Source of the DNA: Flavobacteriaceae bacterium
Lineage (GTDB): Bacteria > Bacteroidota > Bacteroidia > Flavobacteriales > Flavobacteriaceae
Length of the DNA stretch: 64,000 nt
NCBI GenBank assembly: GCA_024742935.1
Contig: JANSXN010000001.1
Span: 1-64,000 of the forward strand
Reading direction: 5' to 3'
Shown here: one piece after another, positions 52,528-60,791 of the stretch
Layout: every line of letters begins with the position of its first letter
Numbering within the stretch: position 1 is the first letter of the stretch
The notes under the pieces: model-generated
Told to the model about the DNA's origin: nothing
The model's database searches: none
Seen by the model: the letters and a program-made list of their open reading frames with translations, nothing else
Made by a program: the position numbers and the translations under genes

Positions 52528-53772
52528 TTAATCGTAAAGTGTTTTTATAAACCATCTGTCATTTAATGATAAGCTTATTATTGTATTGAAAAAGTTTTCT
52601 TTTACCAGCCCATTATTTGTAGTGCCTCTGTTTCCATACTCAAAACCGATGTTTACATTTGAAAACAATCTCCCTACAGGCATTCCTACTCCAAAAGATA
52701 TGCCAAACTCATTTATCTTCTCATCGTTAATGACCAATCCTGTATTTTCATACCTAACCCCTGCCCTGTATGTTATTTTTTTAAAATAGCCTGAAAGTGC
52801 ATTGTGTCTGGGAACATAGAACCCTCCCAGTTTATATTTTGAAGAATTGGTAAAGCTTACATTATCAATTGTGAAAGCTCTGTTTGTAAAATTACTTGTT
52901 TCTTGCAGTGTATATTCACCACCCACAAACCACCTTCTGGGTTCTCCAATTCCAAAACCAAGAGTGTATTGAGAGGGTAATGTTAATTTAGAATCTTCTA
53001 CATCCACATCTCGTGGATCTACTTCAATTTGAAAATCTAGATTAGGCACAAAAACACTTGCAAATCGCCTGGAATTTTCAGAATCTAAATTAGTTTCAGG
53101 CGTGTATGTAATACTTGAAAACATTTCTAATTTTTCAGTAATCAACCTTCTGTAGGTGGCTCCAAAATTGAGACTAAATCCAGATAAATCTGACCTGTTT
53201 GTTTCTTTTGTAGCAAACTCAACGTCCGGACTGAAAAGTAATGAATTATTTTCAATATTACCAAAGTTATAGTTTGCATCAATACCCACACTTAGGTGAT
53301 CTGAAATAAGATAGCCCAGAGACAAAAAAACTTTATTCATACCTCCTTGACCGGTGTTTTGTACAATACTCTCGCCAGATTGATTTTCTAAATTATACCC
53401 CACAGAAGTTATGGGTATAATTCCAAAACCGGCACCAAACTTTTCTCCAAGAGGAACTCCAAGTGCAAGATAATTAATGGAAGTTGACGAAGCTGTGCCT
53501 TTTTCTTGGGTTGTTTCCTGAGTGACATATTTATGAGCACCCCCCACTGAAAAAGCGACTAATTTTAAATGTGCATATCCGGAAGGATTTTGTAAATTAA
53601 GGTGGATACTATCTGAATACATACTAATACCTCCCATACTTCTATTTTCAACAGTACCCCTGAAGTTTGTTGAGCCAACTCCAAAAAAAGAATAGGGAGA
53701 TGAAGTTGCTTCTTGTGCAGAAGTTACTGTAGTAATACATACCAGAATTATTACTAAAAGCCTTTTTATCAT
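52528..53772 (-). CDS. Outer membrane beta-barrel protein
   Basis: The 414-residue protein has a signal peptide (about 1-19). An early SPYSFFGVGSTNFRGTVENR stretch precedes beta strands typical of FadL/PorV-like flavobacterial barrels. It starts 3 bases after coaX ends. Its function is not known. Confidence 0.83.
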   Translation of the reverse strand: MIKRLLVIILVCITTVTSAQEATSSPYSFFGVGSTNFRGTVENRSMGGISMYSDSIHLNLQNPSGYAHLKLVAFSVGGAHKYVTQETTQEKGTASSTSINYLALGVPLGEKFGAGFGIIPITSVGYNLENQSGESIVQNTGQGGMNKVFLSLGYLISDHLSVGIDANYNFGNIENNSLLFSPDVEFATKETNRSDLSGFSLNFGATYRRLITEKLEMFSSITYTPETNLDSENSRRFASVFVPNLDFQIEVDPRDVDVEDSKLTLPSQYTLGFGIGEPRRWFVGGEYTLQETSNFTNRAFTIDNVSFTNSSKYKLGGFYVPRHNALSGYFKKITYRAGVRYENTGLVINDEKINEFGISFGVGMPVGRLFSNVNIGFEYGNRGTTNNGLVKENFFNTIISLSLNDRWFIKTLYD

Positions 53773-53775
53773 GTA

Positions 53776-54501
53776 TTAATGATTATATTCTAATAAATAG
53801 TTTAAACCTTCCAGAAGAAAATTTGAATTGGCAAATATGCTATTTTTTAATCTATCTCGCAAAAAATGTGCATTACCGCCTGTTAAAATAACTGTTAAAT
53901 CTTTAAAATCTTGTTTGTAATGACTTATGACCCCATCAATCTCCAATGTTACACCAAAAATCACACCAGAGTGAATGGATGTTTGAGTGGAATTACCCAG
54001 GATTGTATTTGGAGTGTTTGCATCAAGCAAAGGTAATTTCTCTGTAAAAGTGTGTAAGGCTTTATACCTCATATTAATTCCAGGAGAAATAGATCCACCT
54101 TTGTAATGCCCTTCAGTGTTTAAAAAATCATAGGTAATGCAAGTACCCACGTCAATGATTAAAGTATTTTTTTTAGGATAATGGCCAATTGCAGCACTAA
54201 CCAAAGCAATCCTGTCAACACCAAGACTCAGTGGCGTTGCATAATCGTTAACAAAAGGTGTTTTAATCTGTGATGTAATTTCAAAAACATTGAAATGCCT
54301 GTTCAATTTTTGTTTTGATTTTTCAGAAAATCCACCCACGACACTCAATGCCGCTCTATTTATTGATGGGAATTCTTCTAAAATAAACTCAATATTCTTA
54401 TCAAAATCAGACTTTACATCAATTTTTTTGTAAACCAAAACCTTGTTATCAAAAATTGCCATTTTGATTAAGGTATTTCCTACATCTACTACTAAGTTCA
54501 T
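53776..54501 (-). CDS. coaX: Type III pantothenate kinase
   Basis: The 241-residue ASKHA-fold kinase has DVGNTLIKMAIFD (near 5), IDVGTCITYDFL (near 115) and GGSISPGINMRYKAL (near 134). It phosphorylates pantothenate as the first step of CoA synthesis. It heads a leftward operon through lptC, with a good promoter upstream. Confidence 0.96.
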   Translation of the reverse strand: MNLVVDVGNTLIKMAIFDNKVLVYKKIDVKSDFDKNIEFILEEFPSINRAALSVVGGFSEKSKQKLNRHFNVFEITSQIKTPFVNDYATPLSLGVDRIALVSAAIGHYPKKNTLIIDVGTCITYDFLNTEGHYKGGSISPGINMRYKALHTFTEKLPLLDANTPNTILGNSTQTSIHSGVIFGVTLEIDGVISHYKQDFKDLTVILTGGNAHFLRDRLKNSIFANSNFLLEGLNYLLEYNH

Positions 54502-54519
54502 TTATAATCAAATAAGCGA

Positions 54520-54553
54520 CAAAAATACAATTTGAAAATTTATTATATACAAA
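54520..54553 (-). promoter_or_regulatory. Promoter of the coaX-lptC operon
   Basis: Minus-strand TTTG (54553-54550) and TATTTTTG (54527-54520) are separated by 22 bases. This is a full match to the Bacteroidota consensus, 18 bases before the coaX ATG. Confidence 0.65.
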
Positions 54554-54590
54554 CCACTTAAAGAAATTAAAACTTTTTTTATTTTTATGC

Positions 54591-54620
54591 TTTGCGCAAA
54601 ATAAAATAAATTTATATTTG
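54591..54620 (+). promoter_or_regulatory. Promoter of tRNA-Phe
   Basis: TTTG (54591-54594), an 18-base spacer and TATATTTG (54613-54620) match both elements of the Bacteroidota promoter. The start of transcription would be near 54627, about 55 bases before the mature tRNA. Confidence 0.7.
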
Positions 54621-54681
54621 CACCCTCTTATTAAGCATTAACTACGTTTTGCTTTGACGGGCTCAGCCCAAAACACATACT

Positions 54682-54754
<73 letters not shown>

Positions 54755-54757
54755 CTT

Positions 54758-54794
54758 AAAATCCCCAATACAGCTAATGTTTGGGGATTTTTTA
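54758..54794 (+). terminator. Intrinsic terminator of tRNA-Phe
   Basis: AAATCCCCAA (54758-54767) and TTGGGGATTT (54781-54790) form a perfect 10-base stem followed by a T-run. Confidence 0.85.
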
Positions 54795-54839
54795 GTTTTG
54801 GATATTTTCTAGCAGCTTAGTTTTTAATTGATTAGAATG

Positions 54840-55403
54840 TCAATTTGTACAGTTTTCATTGTAAAAAACAACGACTTCCTCAATTTCTCTTTTCTTAAAC
54901 TCCTTATTCTCAAGTTTAGAAACTAATTTTGGGCAATCGGAAAAAAAGTCTATTGAAGTCTTTTTGTAACTTTTAAACAAATCGTTTATACCAATATTTA
55001 CAGCAATTTTCTCATCAGCTCTTTTTACATAAAAGCTGGTTTTACTTGAAGTAGTAGGCCCCATTGGACCAGCACCTGTAACAACAATTTCACTTCTTTT
55101 ATATAATGAAGCTATTCCATCAACGAGTTCTATCATTAAAGTACCGGCTTCTTCAGAATAATAAATGTATTTTTTTGTAAAGTTTTGATTTTCTTTTTTT
55201 CCGGTGTACATTATTTTATCTATTTGCGAATAAGGTATGTTTTGTCTCTTTTTATTCGAATTAAAAGAAATATCATCTTTATGTGTTGAATATTTTTTTG
55301 TAAAATAAGTAACTCCTTCTTTAGTATAAATTGTATGTCCCTTCTCTTGACAAATTACAATACTACTTAGTGACAAAAAGAAAAGTAAAAATAAGTTTTT
55401 CAT
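54840..55403 (-). CDS. Exported protein of unknown function
   Basis: The 187-residue protein has a signal peptide (about 1-18, ending IVICQ). Lysine-rich beta-prone sequence follows, with short phrases IYTKEGVTYF and YSQIDKIMYTGKKE. It has no recognisable domain. The C-terminus holds three cysteines. A -7 element lies just upstream at 55424-55431. Confidence 0.72.
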   Translation of the reverse strand: MKNLFLLFFLSLSSIVICQEKGHTIYTKEGVTYFTKKYSTHKDDISFNSNKKRQNIPYSQIDKIMYTGKKENQNFTKKYIYYSEEAGTLMIELVDGIASLYKRSEIVVTGAGPMGPTTSSKTSFYVKRADEKIAVNIGINDLFKSYKKTSIDFFSDCPKLVSKLENKEFKKREIEEVVVFYNENCTN

Positions 55404-55423
55404 TTAGGATTTTTTTAAAGCTC

Positions 55424-55431
55424 CAAAATTA
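55424..55431 (-). promoter_or_regulatory. Candidate -7 element of the 187-residue exported protein gene
   Basis: Minus-strand TAATTTTG (55431-55424) matches TAnnTTTG, 20 bases before the ATG at 55403. Confidence 0.4.
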
Positions 55432-55471
55432 GGAATTAATTGGACATAGCTTAAGGAAATAAAATTTAGTT

Positions 55472-56203
55472 TCACTCCCTCACAACCCTTACTGAAAAGC
55501 CATTCCTATTGTCATTGTAGAACTCAACGACATAGGTATTACTGTAACTCAAGTGCCTTATCCAGGCTTGAAGTTCGTCATAATTTGTTTCGGTCCAAAA
55601 AATCCCCAGATTATCAACCATAGTAAAATCACCTTTACTGCTTCTACCACCACCGGGCAATGCAGAAAAACCACTGGTATTAACAGCTCCCACATTAGGT
55701 GTCATCCAGTGTGAAGATCCAATTTCTTTTAATTTACCACCGGCTACATTTTCACCCCCAAGACAATCTGTTAACTCTTTCCAGTCCGCTTTTGTAGCAA
55801 CAAGCCATCCTTCAGGGGCTATTCCCCTTGAATCATTTACCGCATACCAGTTGTATAATTTACCAAAAACGGCTCCATAAGAACTGTCATTCAAATAATA
55901 GCACCAAGCCCCTGTTGTAAGATTAGCCCACTCTTCTGGGTCCTGAACTTGAGGAATATCGTCTCCGTTTCTATACTTTGAAACATTTAGGTTTTCAATC
56001 ATCCACTCATTTCCGTCGCACATTTCCAGGTAACGATAAACGTTGCCGTCAATATCAGAGATTGTCCCCGATTTTTGAATAGAAGTCATAACTTCTTGGG
56101 AAGAGGATTGAATATTTTGAGTGGTTTTTTTATTTTCCTTACAACTCACTAAAAATAGCAACAGCAAGCCAAAGCAGAATGAGATTCTTAAAGAACTATG
56201 CAT
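55472..56203 (-). CDS. FISUMP-domain lipoprotein
   Basis: The 243-residue lipoprotein (signal MHSSLRISFCFGLLLLFLVSC) carries the Fibrobacter succinogenes major paralogous (FISUMP) domain over about 50-243. Typical phrases are NEWMIENLNVSKYRNGD, GKLYNWYAVND and PEGWLVATKADWKEL, ending in NGFSVRVVRE. The domain is common on Bacteroidota surfaces; its binding partner is unknown. Confidence 0.9.
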   Translation of the reverse strand: MHSSLRISFCFGLLLLFLVSCKENKKTTQNIQSSSQEVMTSIQKSGTISDIDGNVYRYLEMCDGNEWMIENLNVSKYRNGDDIPQVQDPEEWANLTTGAWCYYLNDSSYGAVFGKLYNWYAVNDSRGIAPEGWLVATKADWKELTDCLGGENVAGGKLKEIGSSHWMTPNVGAVNTSGFSALPGGGRSSKGDFTMVDNLGIFWTETNYDELQAWIRHLSYSNTYVVEFYNDNRNGFSVRVVRE

Positions 56204-56226
56204 TTCGTTAACATTTTATTAACGAA
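56204..56226. promoter_or_regulatory. Palindrome abutting the FISUMP gene start
   Basis: TTCGTTAA (56204-56211) and TTAACGAA (56219-56226) are perfect arms around 7 bases, and the repeat touches the start codon at 56203. It could be an operator or a translation-blocking hairpin. Confidence 0.4.
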
Positions 56227-56302
56227 TATAAACATTTTTAATTAGTTTATTAAACTTTCTTTTTTTCATAAAATTTGTTAGGAATTACCTGAAGTTTTCG
56301 AC

Positions 56303-56310
56303 AGAAGGAG
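56303..56310 (+). promoter_or_regulatory. Shine-Dalgarno-like sequence before the first DUF2064 gene
   Basis: AGAAGGAG stands 7 bases before ATG 56318. Good Shine-Dalgarno sites are rare in Bacteroidota, so this one stands out and fixes the start. Confidence 0.5.
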
Positions 56311-56317
56311 TATATTT

Positions 56318-56992
56318 ATGACAATGAATCAAAAAACAGCTATTTTAATTTTTGCGCAATCTGCAAGTTTAGAGTGTAAAAACAAATACTTCCCTAAAGG
56401 ATTGGAATTATTTTCTGAATTAAATCATCAGCTTTTTAAAAAAGTAAAAAAAACAGGACAGCCCTATTTTATTATAACTGAAAAAGAGCAAAATGGGGCC
56501 ACATTTGGAGAACGCTTTACAAATGCTATAGATTTTGTTTTCAAAAAAGGTTTTTCAAACATTATAACCATTGGCAATGACAGTCCTGAATTAAATCACA
56601 GACAATTGTGGCAGGCAACGTTAAATCTAAATGAATCAAAAACAACCATCGGTCCCACTTTTGATGGCGGTTTTTATCTACTATCTTTTCACAAAAGCCT
56701 ATTTGATAAAAACGCATTTCTAAAACTCCCTTGGCAAAAAAAATCATTACGAAAAGAATTAGTCAAACTCCTTGAGAATAATGGCGCTTTAATTACAACT
56801 TTTCGTTTTTATAATGATTTAGATAACATAAATGATACAGATTATTACCTCACTCATAATTTTACAATCACCTCAGAAATTTTTAAATTGCTTCAAATTA
56901 ATTTGGTTTCAAAACCAAATGTATCGTCTTGGAATTCTATAAAAAGTAACTTTACTTCCACCTCTTTCAATAAGGGTTCCCCCGAAAGTTAA
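56318..56992 (+). CDS. DUF2064-type nucleotide-diphospho-sugar transferase-like protein
   Basis: The 224-residue protein resembles the TIGR04282/DUF2064 glycosyltransferase group: NGATFGERFTNAI, ITIGNDSPEL (DxD-like region near 88) and IGPTFDGGFYLLSFHKSLF. It has lost the usual N-terminal KTRL motif that the paralogue at 58999-59721 keeps. It lies just upstream of the arsenosugar genes and may take part in the same pathway. Activity is unproven. Confidence 0.82.
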   Translation: MTMNQKTAILIFAQSASLECKNKYFPKGLELFSELNHQLFKKVKKTGQPYFIITEKEQNGATFGERFTNAIDFVFKKGFSNIITIGNDSPELNHRQLWQATLNLNESKTTIGPTFDGGFYLLSFHKSLFDKNAFLKLPWQKKSLRKELVKLLENNGALITTFRFYNDLDNINDTDYYLTHNFTITSEIFKLLQINLVSKPNVSSWNSIKSNFTSTSFNKGSPES

Positions 56993-57078
56993 ACCCTTTC
57001 CATAAAAATAATCTCGACCAAATAAAAAACCAAAGCAGCAATGCTTTCGTATATTTTATTAACTAACATATTGAAAAA

Positions 57079-57414
57079 ATGAACAACAATTATTACGATC
57101 CTAAAGACCTTAAAAAATTTGGTGACATCACCCAATGGAGCGAAGAACTCGGAACAAAATTTTTTGATTATTACGTAAAAGTCTTCGAAGAAGGTGCCCT
57201 CACAGCTCGTGAAAAAGCCCTTATTGCACTTGCCGTGGCACACACTGAGCAATGTCCTTACTGCATTGACGCTTACACAAAAGATACCCTGCAACGTGGC
57301 GTCACCAAAGAAGAAATGATGGAAGCCATACACGTAGGTGCAGCTATAAAGAGCGGAGCAACACTCGTGCACGGGGTGATGATGATGAATAAAGTAAATA
57401 AACTGGACGGTTAA
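57079..57414 (+). CDS. Arsenosugar biosynthesis-associated peroxidase-like (CMD) protein
   Basis: The 111-residue carboxymuconolactone decarboxylase-fold protein has the AhpD-type redox motif HTEQCPYCIDAYTKDTLQRG (CxxC near 55). This subfamily occurs almost always beside ArsS. It may act as a thiol-dependent peroxidase or help reduce arsenic intermediates; the true role is unknown. It lies 58 bases before arsS. Confidence 0.9.
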   Translation: MNNNYYDPKDLKKFGDITQWSEELGTKFFDYYVKVFEEGALTAREKALIALAVAHTEQCPYCIDAYTKDTLQRGVTKEEMMEAIHVGAAIKSGATLVHGVMMMNKVNKLDG

Positions 57415-57472
57415 CGGTCCAAGGTTTAAAATTCAAGGTTCAAGGTTTATTTGTGCCGATTAAATTATTATT

Positions 57473-58537
57473 ATGACAAAATTAAAAACACAATCCCTAC
57501 ATAAAAGAGAAAGCGAACTCGCGCAAACAAACCGCCAACTGGAAATTCTCTCAAATGGAATTTTCAAAAGCGGTGAGTTGCCCAAGTTTAAAGATAAAAT
57601 TGCTGAAACTGGTCAGTTTCCCCTAAGGCCCAAAAAGCTGGAAATCCTGCAAATCAATCTGGGTTATATGTGCAATCAGGTTTGTGAGCATTGCCACGTT
57701 GATGCCGGTCCCGACCGGAAAGAAATCATGACCCGTGAAACGATGATGCAGTGCCTTGATGTGATAAAAAACACAGGAGCGCATACTCTGGATTTAACAG
57801 GTGGCGCTCCTGAAATGAACCCCGATTTTCGCTGGTTCGTGGAAGAAGCTTCCAAAGCCGGTATTGCAGATTTTATTGTGCGTTCTAATTTGACAATTAT
57901 TCGTGCCAATAAGAAATACTATGACCTCCCTGATTTTTTCAAAAAACACAATGTGCACGTTGTCTCCTCGATGCCTCACTGGACAAGAGGAAAAACAGAC
58001 AAACAACGCGGCGACGGTGTTTTTGACAAATCCATAAAAGCCTTGCAGGAACTCAATGCTGTGGGGTATGGTATGCCGGGCAGTTCTTTGAGACTTGACT
58101 TGGTGTATAATCCTTCAGGAGCATTTCTACCCGGTGACCAGGCAACTATGGAAAAAGACTTCAAAAAAGCACTGAAAGAAGATTTTGATATTCAGTTTCA
58201 CAATCTTTTTGCAATCACCAACTTGCCTATCGCACGATTTCTAGATTACCTCATTGCTTCAGAAAACTATGAAGACTATATGACTTCACTGGTGGAAGCT
58301 TACAATCCTGCAGCAGTTGAAAATGTGATGTGTACCAATACCATTTCCATTAGCTGGGATGGGTGGCTGTATGACTGCGATTTTAACCAGATGCTGGAGT
58401 TGAAGGTGGACAGTAAAGTGAAACACATTAAAGATTATAATGAAGACCTCTTAAACGACAGGAATATCATTATTTCACAACACTGTTATGGTTGCACGGC
58501 CGGTGCCGGGAGCAGCTGTCAGGGAAAAGTAACTTAG
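57473..58537 (+). CDS. arsS: Arsenosugar biosynthesis radical SAM protein ArsS
   Basis: The 354-residue radical SAM enzyme has the cluster motif CNQVCEHC (near 63), a GGAPEMNPDF SAM-binding segment and a C-terminal Cys-rich end HCYGCTAGAGSSCQG. In some relatives this region includes selenocysteine; here it has only Cys codons. ArsS transfers the 5'-deoxyadenosyl group to dimethylarsinous acid, giving the arsenosugar precursor. It is followed 3 bases later by the rhodanese gene. Confidence 0.93.
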   Translation: MTKLKTQSLHKRESELAQTNRQLEILSNGIFKSGELPKFKDKIAETGQFPLRPKKLEILQINLGYMCNQVCEHCHVDAGPDRKEIMTRETMMQCLDVIKNTGAHTLDLTGGAPEMNPDFRWFVEEASKAGIADFIVRSNLTIIRANKKYYDLPDFFKKHNVHVVSSMPHWTRGKTDKQRGDGVFDKSIKALQELNAVGYGMPGSSLRLDLVYNPSGAFLPGDQATMEKDFKKALKEDFDIQFHNLFAITNLPIARFLDYLIASENYEDYMTSLVEAYNPAAVENVMCTNTISISWDGWLYDCDFNQMLELKVDSKVKHIKDYNEDLLNDRNIIISQHCYGCTAGAGSSCQGKVT

Positions 58538-58540
58538 TAC

Positions 58541-59038
58541 ATGGTAAAAACGTTTCAACTCATAGCACTTTTAATAGGTTTCGGAGCGTCGGCTCAGGAT
58601 TCACTGGATACTGTTTTATCCAAATTCAATGATGAAAGCATCCCCTATATTTCTGCTGAAGAATTAAAAATGCAACAAAACAATTCCGATTTTCTTTTGA
58701 TGGATACCCGCGAAAGAAAAGAATTTGAAGTTAGTAAAATTGAAGGAGCTGTCTATATTGGTTACAATCAATTTTCCATAAATCAATTCGTCAATTTTGC
58801 AACAGATAAAACCCGGCCTATTGTAGTTTACTGCTCTCTGGGAATCCGCTCTGAAGACATTGGTGAAAAACTAAAAAAAGCCGGTTATACTAACGTAAAA
58901 AATCTCTATGGAGGCATTTTTGAATGGAAAAACAAAGGTTTTCCGGTCGTTGATTCTGATGGAAATAAAACCGAAAAAGTCCACGCTTATTCAAAACAAT
59001 GGGGAAAATGGCTTTTAAAGGGCGAAAAAGTGTTTTAA
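58541..59038 (+). CDS. Exported rhodanese-like domain protein
   Basis: The 165-residue protein has a short signal peptide (about 1-18, ending GASAQ) and one rhodanese domain (about 40-140) with the active-site loop VYCSLGIRSEDIG (Cys near 98) and a C-terminal tail. It may handle sulfane sulfur or, by resemblance to Acr2 enzymes, arsenic compounds; the latter is speculation. It overlaps the next gene's longest frame by 40 bases. Confidence 0.88.
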   Translation: MVKTFQLIALLIGFGASAQDSLDTVLSKFNDESIPYISAEELKMQQNNSDFLLMDTRERKEFEVSKIEGAVYIGYNQFSINQFVNFATDKTRPIVVYCSLGIRSEDIGEKLKKAGYTNVKNLYGGIFEWKNKGFPVVDSDGNKTEKVHAYSKQWGKWLLKGEKVF

Positions 59039-59721
59039 CGAAAAAAGAAAGAAACTTGAAAACCGATAAAAAAACCAAATCTGCAAATAAAGACGAGGTA
59101 CCCGCCTTCGCGGGTACTGGTTTACTCATAATTTTCACAAGAAACCCGGAACTTGGAAAATGCAAAACCCGACTGGCAAAAACCATTGGGGATGAAGCAG
59201 CTTTGGAAATCTATAAATTTCTTTTACAACATACTGTGTCCATCACTGAAAATTTGCCTGTTGACGTTGAGGTACATTATTCAGAAAAAGTACATCACAA
59301 CGATCTCTGGGATGAGGATATCTTCATAAAGAAGCAACAAATAGAAGGGGATTTAGGCGAAAAAATGCAACACGCCTTTCTTTCTGCGTTTAAAAACGGA
59401 TATAGAAACGTCATTATTATAGGAAGTGACCTCTATGATATCACTCAGGAAGATTTGGAAGAAGCCTTTAAAGCACTGGAAAGGTTTGAATATGTGCTGG
59501 GGCCATCAGAAGACGGAGGTTATTACCTTTTAGGGATGAACCTCTTTAAGCCGGAACTCTTCAAAAACAAAGCATGGGGTACAGATACAGTTTTACGCGA
59601 CACACTTATAGACCTCAAAGATGAACACTTAGAATTACTCGAAGAGCGCAACGACATTGACGTCTATGACGACATCAAAGACGAACCCATTTTTCAACAA
59701 TTTTTAAATAAAACTAACTAA
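58999..59721 (+). CDS. TIGR04282 family arsenosugar glycosyltransferase, N-terminus altered by a repeat
   Basis: The domain proper begins at residue ~42 with LLIIFTRNPELGKCKTRLAK, followed by IIIGSDLYDI (near 140) and LGPSEDGGYYLLGM (near 167). It is a CofC-like nucleotide-diphospho-sugar transferase fold. The first ~41 residues are Lys-rich and contain DEVPAFAGTG, encoded by a palindromic element at 59098-59117. The true start is uncertain: ATG 58999, ATG 59008 or TTG 59056 are the options. It is probably involved in sugar addition in arsenosugar synthesis. Confidence 0.85.
   Translation: MGKMAFKGRKSVLTKKERNLKTDKKTKSANKDEVPAFAGTGLLIIFTRNPELGKCKTRLAKTIGDEAALEIYKFLLQHTVSITENLPVDVEVHYSEKVHHNDLWDEDIFIKKQQIEGDLGEKMQHAFLSAFKNGYRNVIIIGSDLYDITQEDLEEAFKALERFEYVLGPSEDGGYYLLGMNLFKPELFKNKAWGTDTVLRDTLIDLKDEHLELLEERNDIDVYDDIKDEPIFQQFLNKTN
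59098..59117. repeat. REP-like palindrome inside a coding frame (copy C)
   Basis: GTACCCGC-CTTC-GCGGGTAC is a perfect 8-base-arm hairpin encoding VPAFAGT in the N-terminus of the glycosyltransferase. The CCCGC/GCGGG core is shared with the element at 2708-2721. Confidence 0.75.
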
Positions 59722-59726
59722 ATATG

Positions 59727-59785
59727 CCCCAATCCCCCCTCCGGTTACTGAGCAGAGTCGAAGTATGGAGGGGGTTAGGGGGAGG
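59727..59785. repeat. REP-like palindromic element before the PNP gene (copy D)
   Basis: CCCCAATCCCCCCTCC (59727-59742) faces GGAGGGGGTTAGGGGG (59767-59782) with a 24-base centre holding GAGCAGAGTCGAAGT. The right arm ends in GGAGG only 3 bases before ATG 59789, so it may also affect ribosome loading. Confidence 0.7.
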
Positions 59786-59788
59786 ACT

Positions 59789-60601
59789 ATGAAAGAACAT
59801 TTAAACAAAACCGTACAATTTTTAAAAGACCGCGGATTCGGCACTCCTGAAGTTGGGATTATTCTTGGGACCGGTCTGGGACAACTCATCAACGCCATTA
59901 CAATCGAAGTAGAAGTAAGCTACAACCACATCCCTTATTTCCCCACAGCTACTGTAGAGTTTCATCAGGGGAAATTTATTTTTGGCGAACTCTCCGGCAA
60001 GAAAGTCGTTGTGATGCAAGGTCGATTTCATGTATATGAAGGCTACAGCATGCAGGATGTCACTTATCCCGTGCGCATTATGGAACAACTGGGAATCAAA
60101 ACCCTTTTGGTTTCCAATGCAGCCGGTGCTGTCAATCTCGATTTCAAAAAAGGTGAATTGATGCTCATTGATGACCATATCAATTTGCAGGGGAATTCGC
60201 CACTGGCTTTTAAAGGCGTTTCCCAGCTGGGCGAGCGCTTTGCAGATATGAGTGCTCCTTATGATCTAGAAATCAATAAAAAAATCAAAGAGATTGCAAA
60301 AAACCATAGTATTAAACTTCACGAAGGGGTTTATGCCTCAGTTGTTGGTCCGCAATTAGAAACCCGCGCAGAATATCGTATGCTCAAAATTTTAGGTGCA
60401 GATGCCGTGGGGATGAGTACCGTGCCCGAAGTCATTGTCGCAAATCACCTTAGCTTGCCCGTGGTGGCGGTCTCCGTTTTGACAGATGAATGTGACCCGG
60501 ATAATCTGGCGCCGGTCAACATAAAGGAAATTTTTGCCATGGCCGCCAAAGCAGAACCACAATTGGTTGCACTTTTCGGCCATTTGATAAAAGAATTATA
60601 A
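59789..60601 (+). CDS. Purine nucleoside phosphorylase
   Basis: The 270-residue trimeric-type PNP has GIILGTGLG (near 24), FHVYEGYS (near 80), VSNAAGAVN (near 110) and VGMSTVPEV (near 209). It splits purine nucleosides with phosphate. In this cluster it could remove adenine from the ArsS product, a step proposed for arsenosugar formation; it may equally serve purine salvage. ATG 59765 lies inside the palindromic element, so 59789 is chosen. Confidence 0.93.
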   Translation: MKEHLNKTVQFLKDRGFGTPEVGIILGTGLGQLINAITIEVEVSYNHIPYFPTATVEFHQGKFIFGELSGKKVVVMQGRFHVYEGYSMQDVTYPVRIMEQLGIKTLLVSNAAGAVNLDFKKGELMLIDDHINLQGNSPLAFKGVSQLGERFADMSAPYDLEINKKIKEIAKNHSIKLHEGVYASVVGPQLETRAEYRMLKILGADAVGMSTVPEVIVANHLSLPVVAVSVLTDECDPDNLAPVNIKEIFAMAAKAEPQLVALFGHLIKEL

Positions 60602-60617
60602 TGAATCAGGGAAAGCG

Positions 60618-60656
60618 TTCCCTCCCCGCCATAGACGGGAGGGCTAGGGAGGGGAA
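60618..60656. repeat. REP-like palindromic element after the PNP gene (copy E)
   Basis: TTCCCTCCCC (60618-60627) faces AGGGAGGGGAA (60646-60656) around a small inner palindrome CCCGCC..GACGGG. The layout is like copy D, with a different centre. Confidence 0.7.
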
Positions 60657-60731
60657 TCTGCTATCGGGGCTAAAACCTGAACTATTTTTTAATCGTATAT
60701 AAAATAAAGAATATTAATAAAAGAATTTATC

Positions 60732-60763
60732 AAAGTAAAGCCGCAATATAGTACGGCTCAAAA
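60732..60763. repeat. 32-base intergenic repeat, copy 2
   Basis: This copy holds AGCCG-N9-CGGCT, a clear hairpin, and matches 47009-47040 at 26 of 32 positions. It ends 28 bases before the arsM ATG. Confidence 0.55.
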
Positions 60764-60791
60764 ATTAATAATTAACAAAAAACAAAAAAGT

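Noticed and set aside
56989..57372. 127-residue antisense frame over the CMD gene
   Set aside because: It is the reverse of a well-supported conserved gene, has Cys/Phe-rich shadow composition and no domain.
57473..58537. ArsS checked for an in-frame UGA selenocysteine codon
   Set aside because: The C-terminal Cys-rich region uses only Cys codons and the frame ends with TAG at 58535-58537, so it is a Cys-containing form.
59765..59788. ATG 59765 as PNP start (MEGVRGRT...)
   Set aside because: These codons are the right arm of a palindromic element; ATG 59789 gives the family N-terminus.
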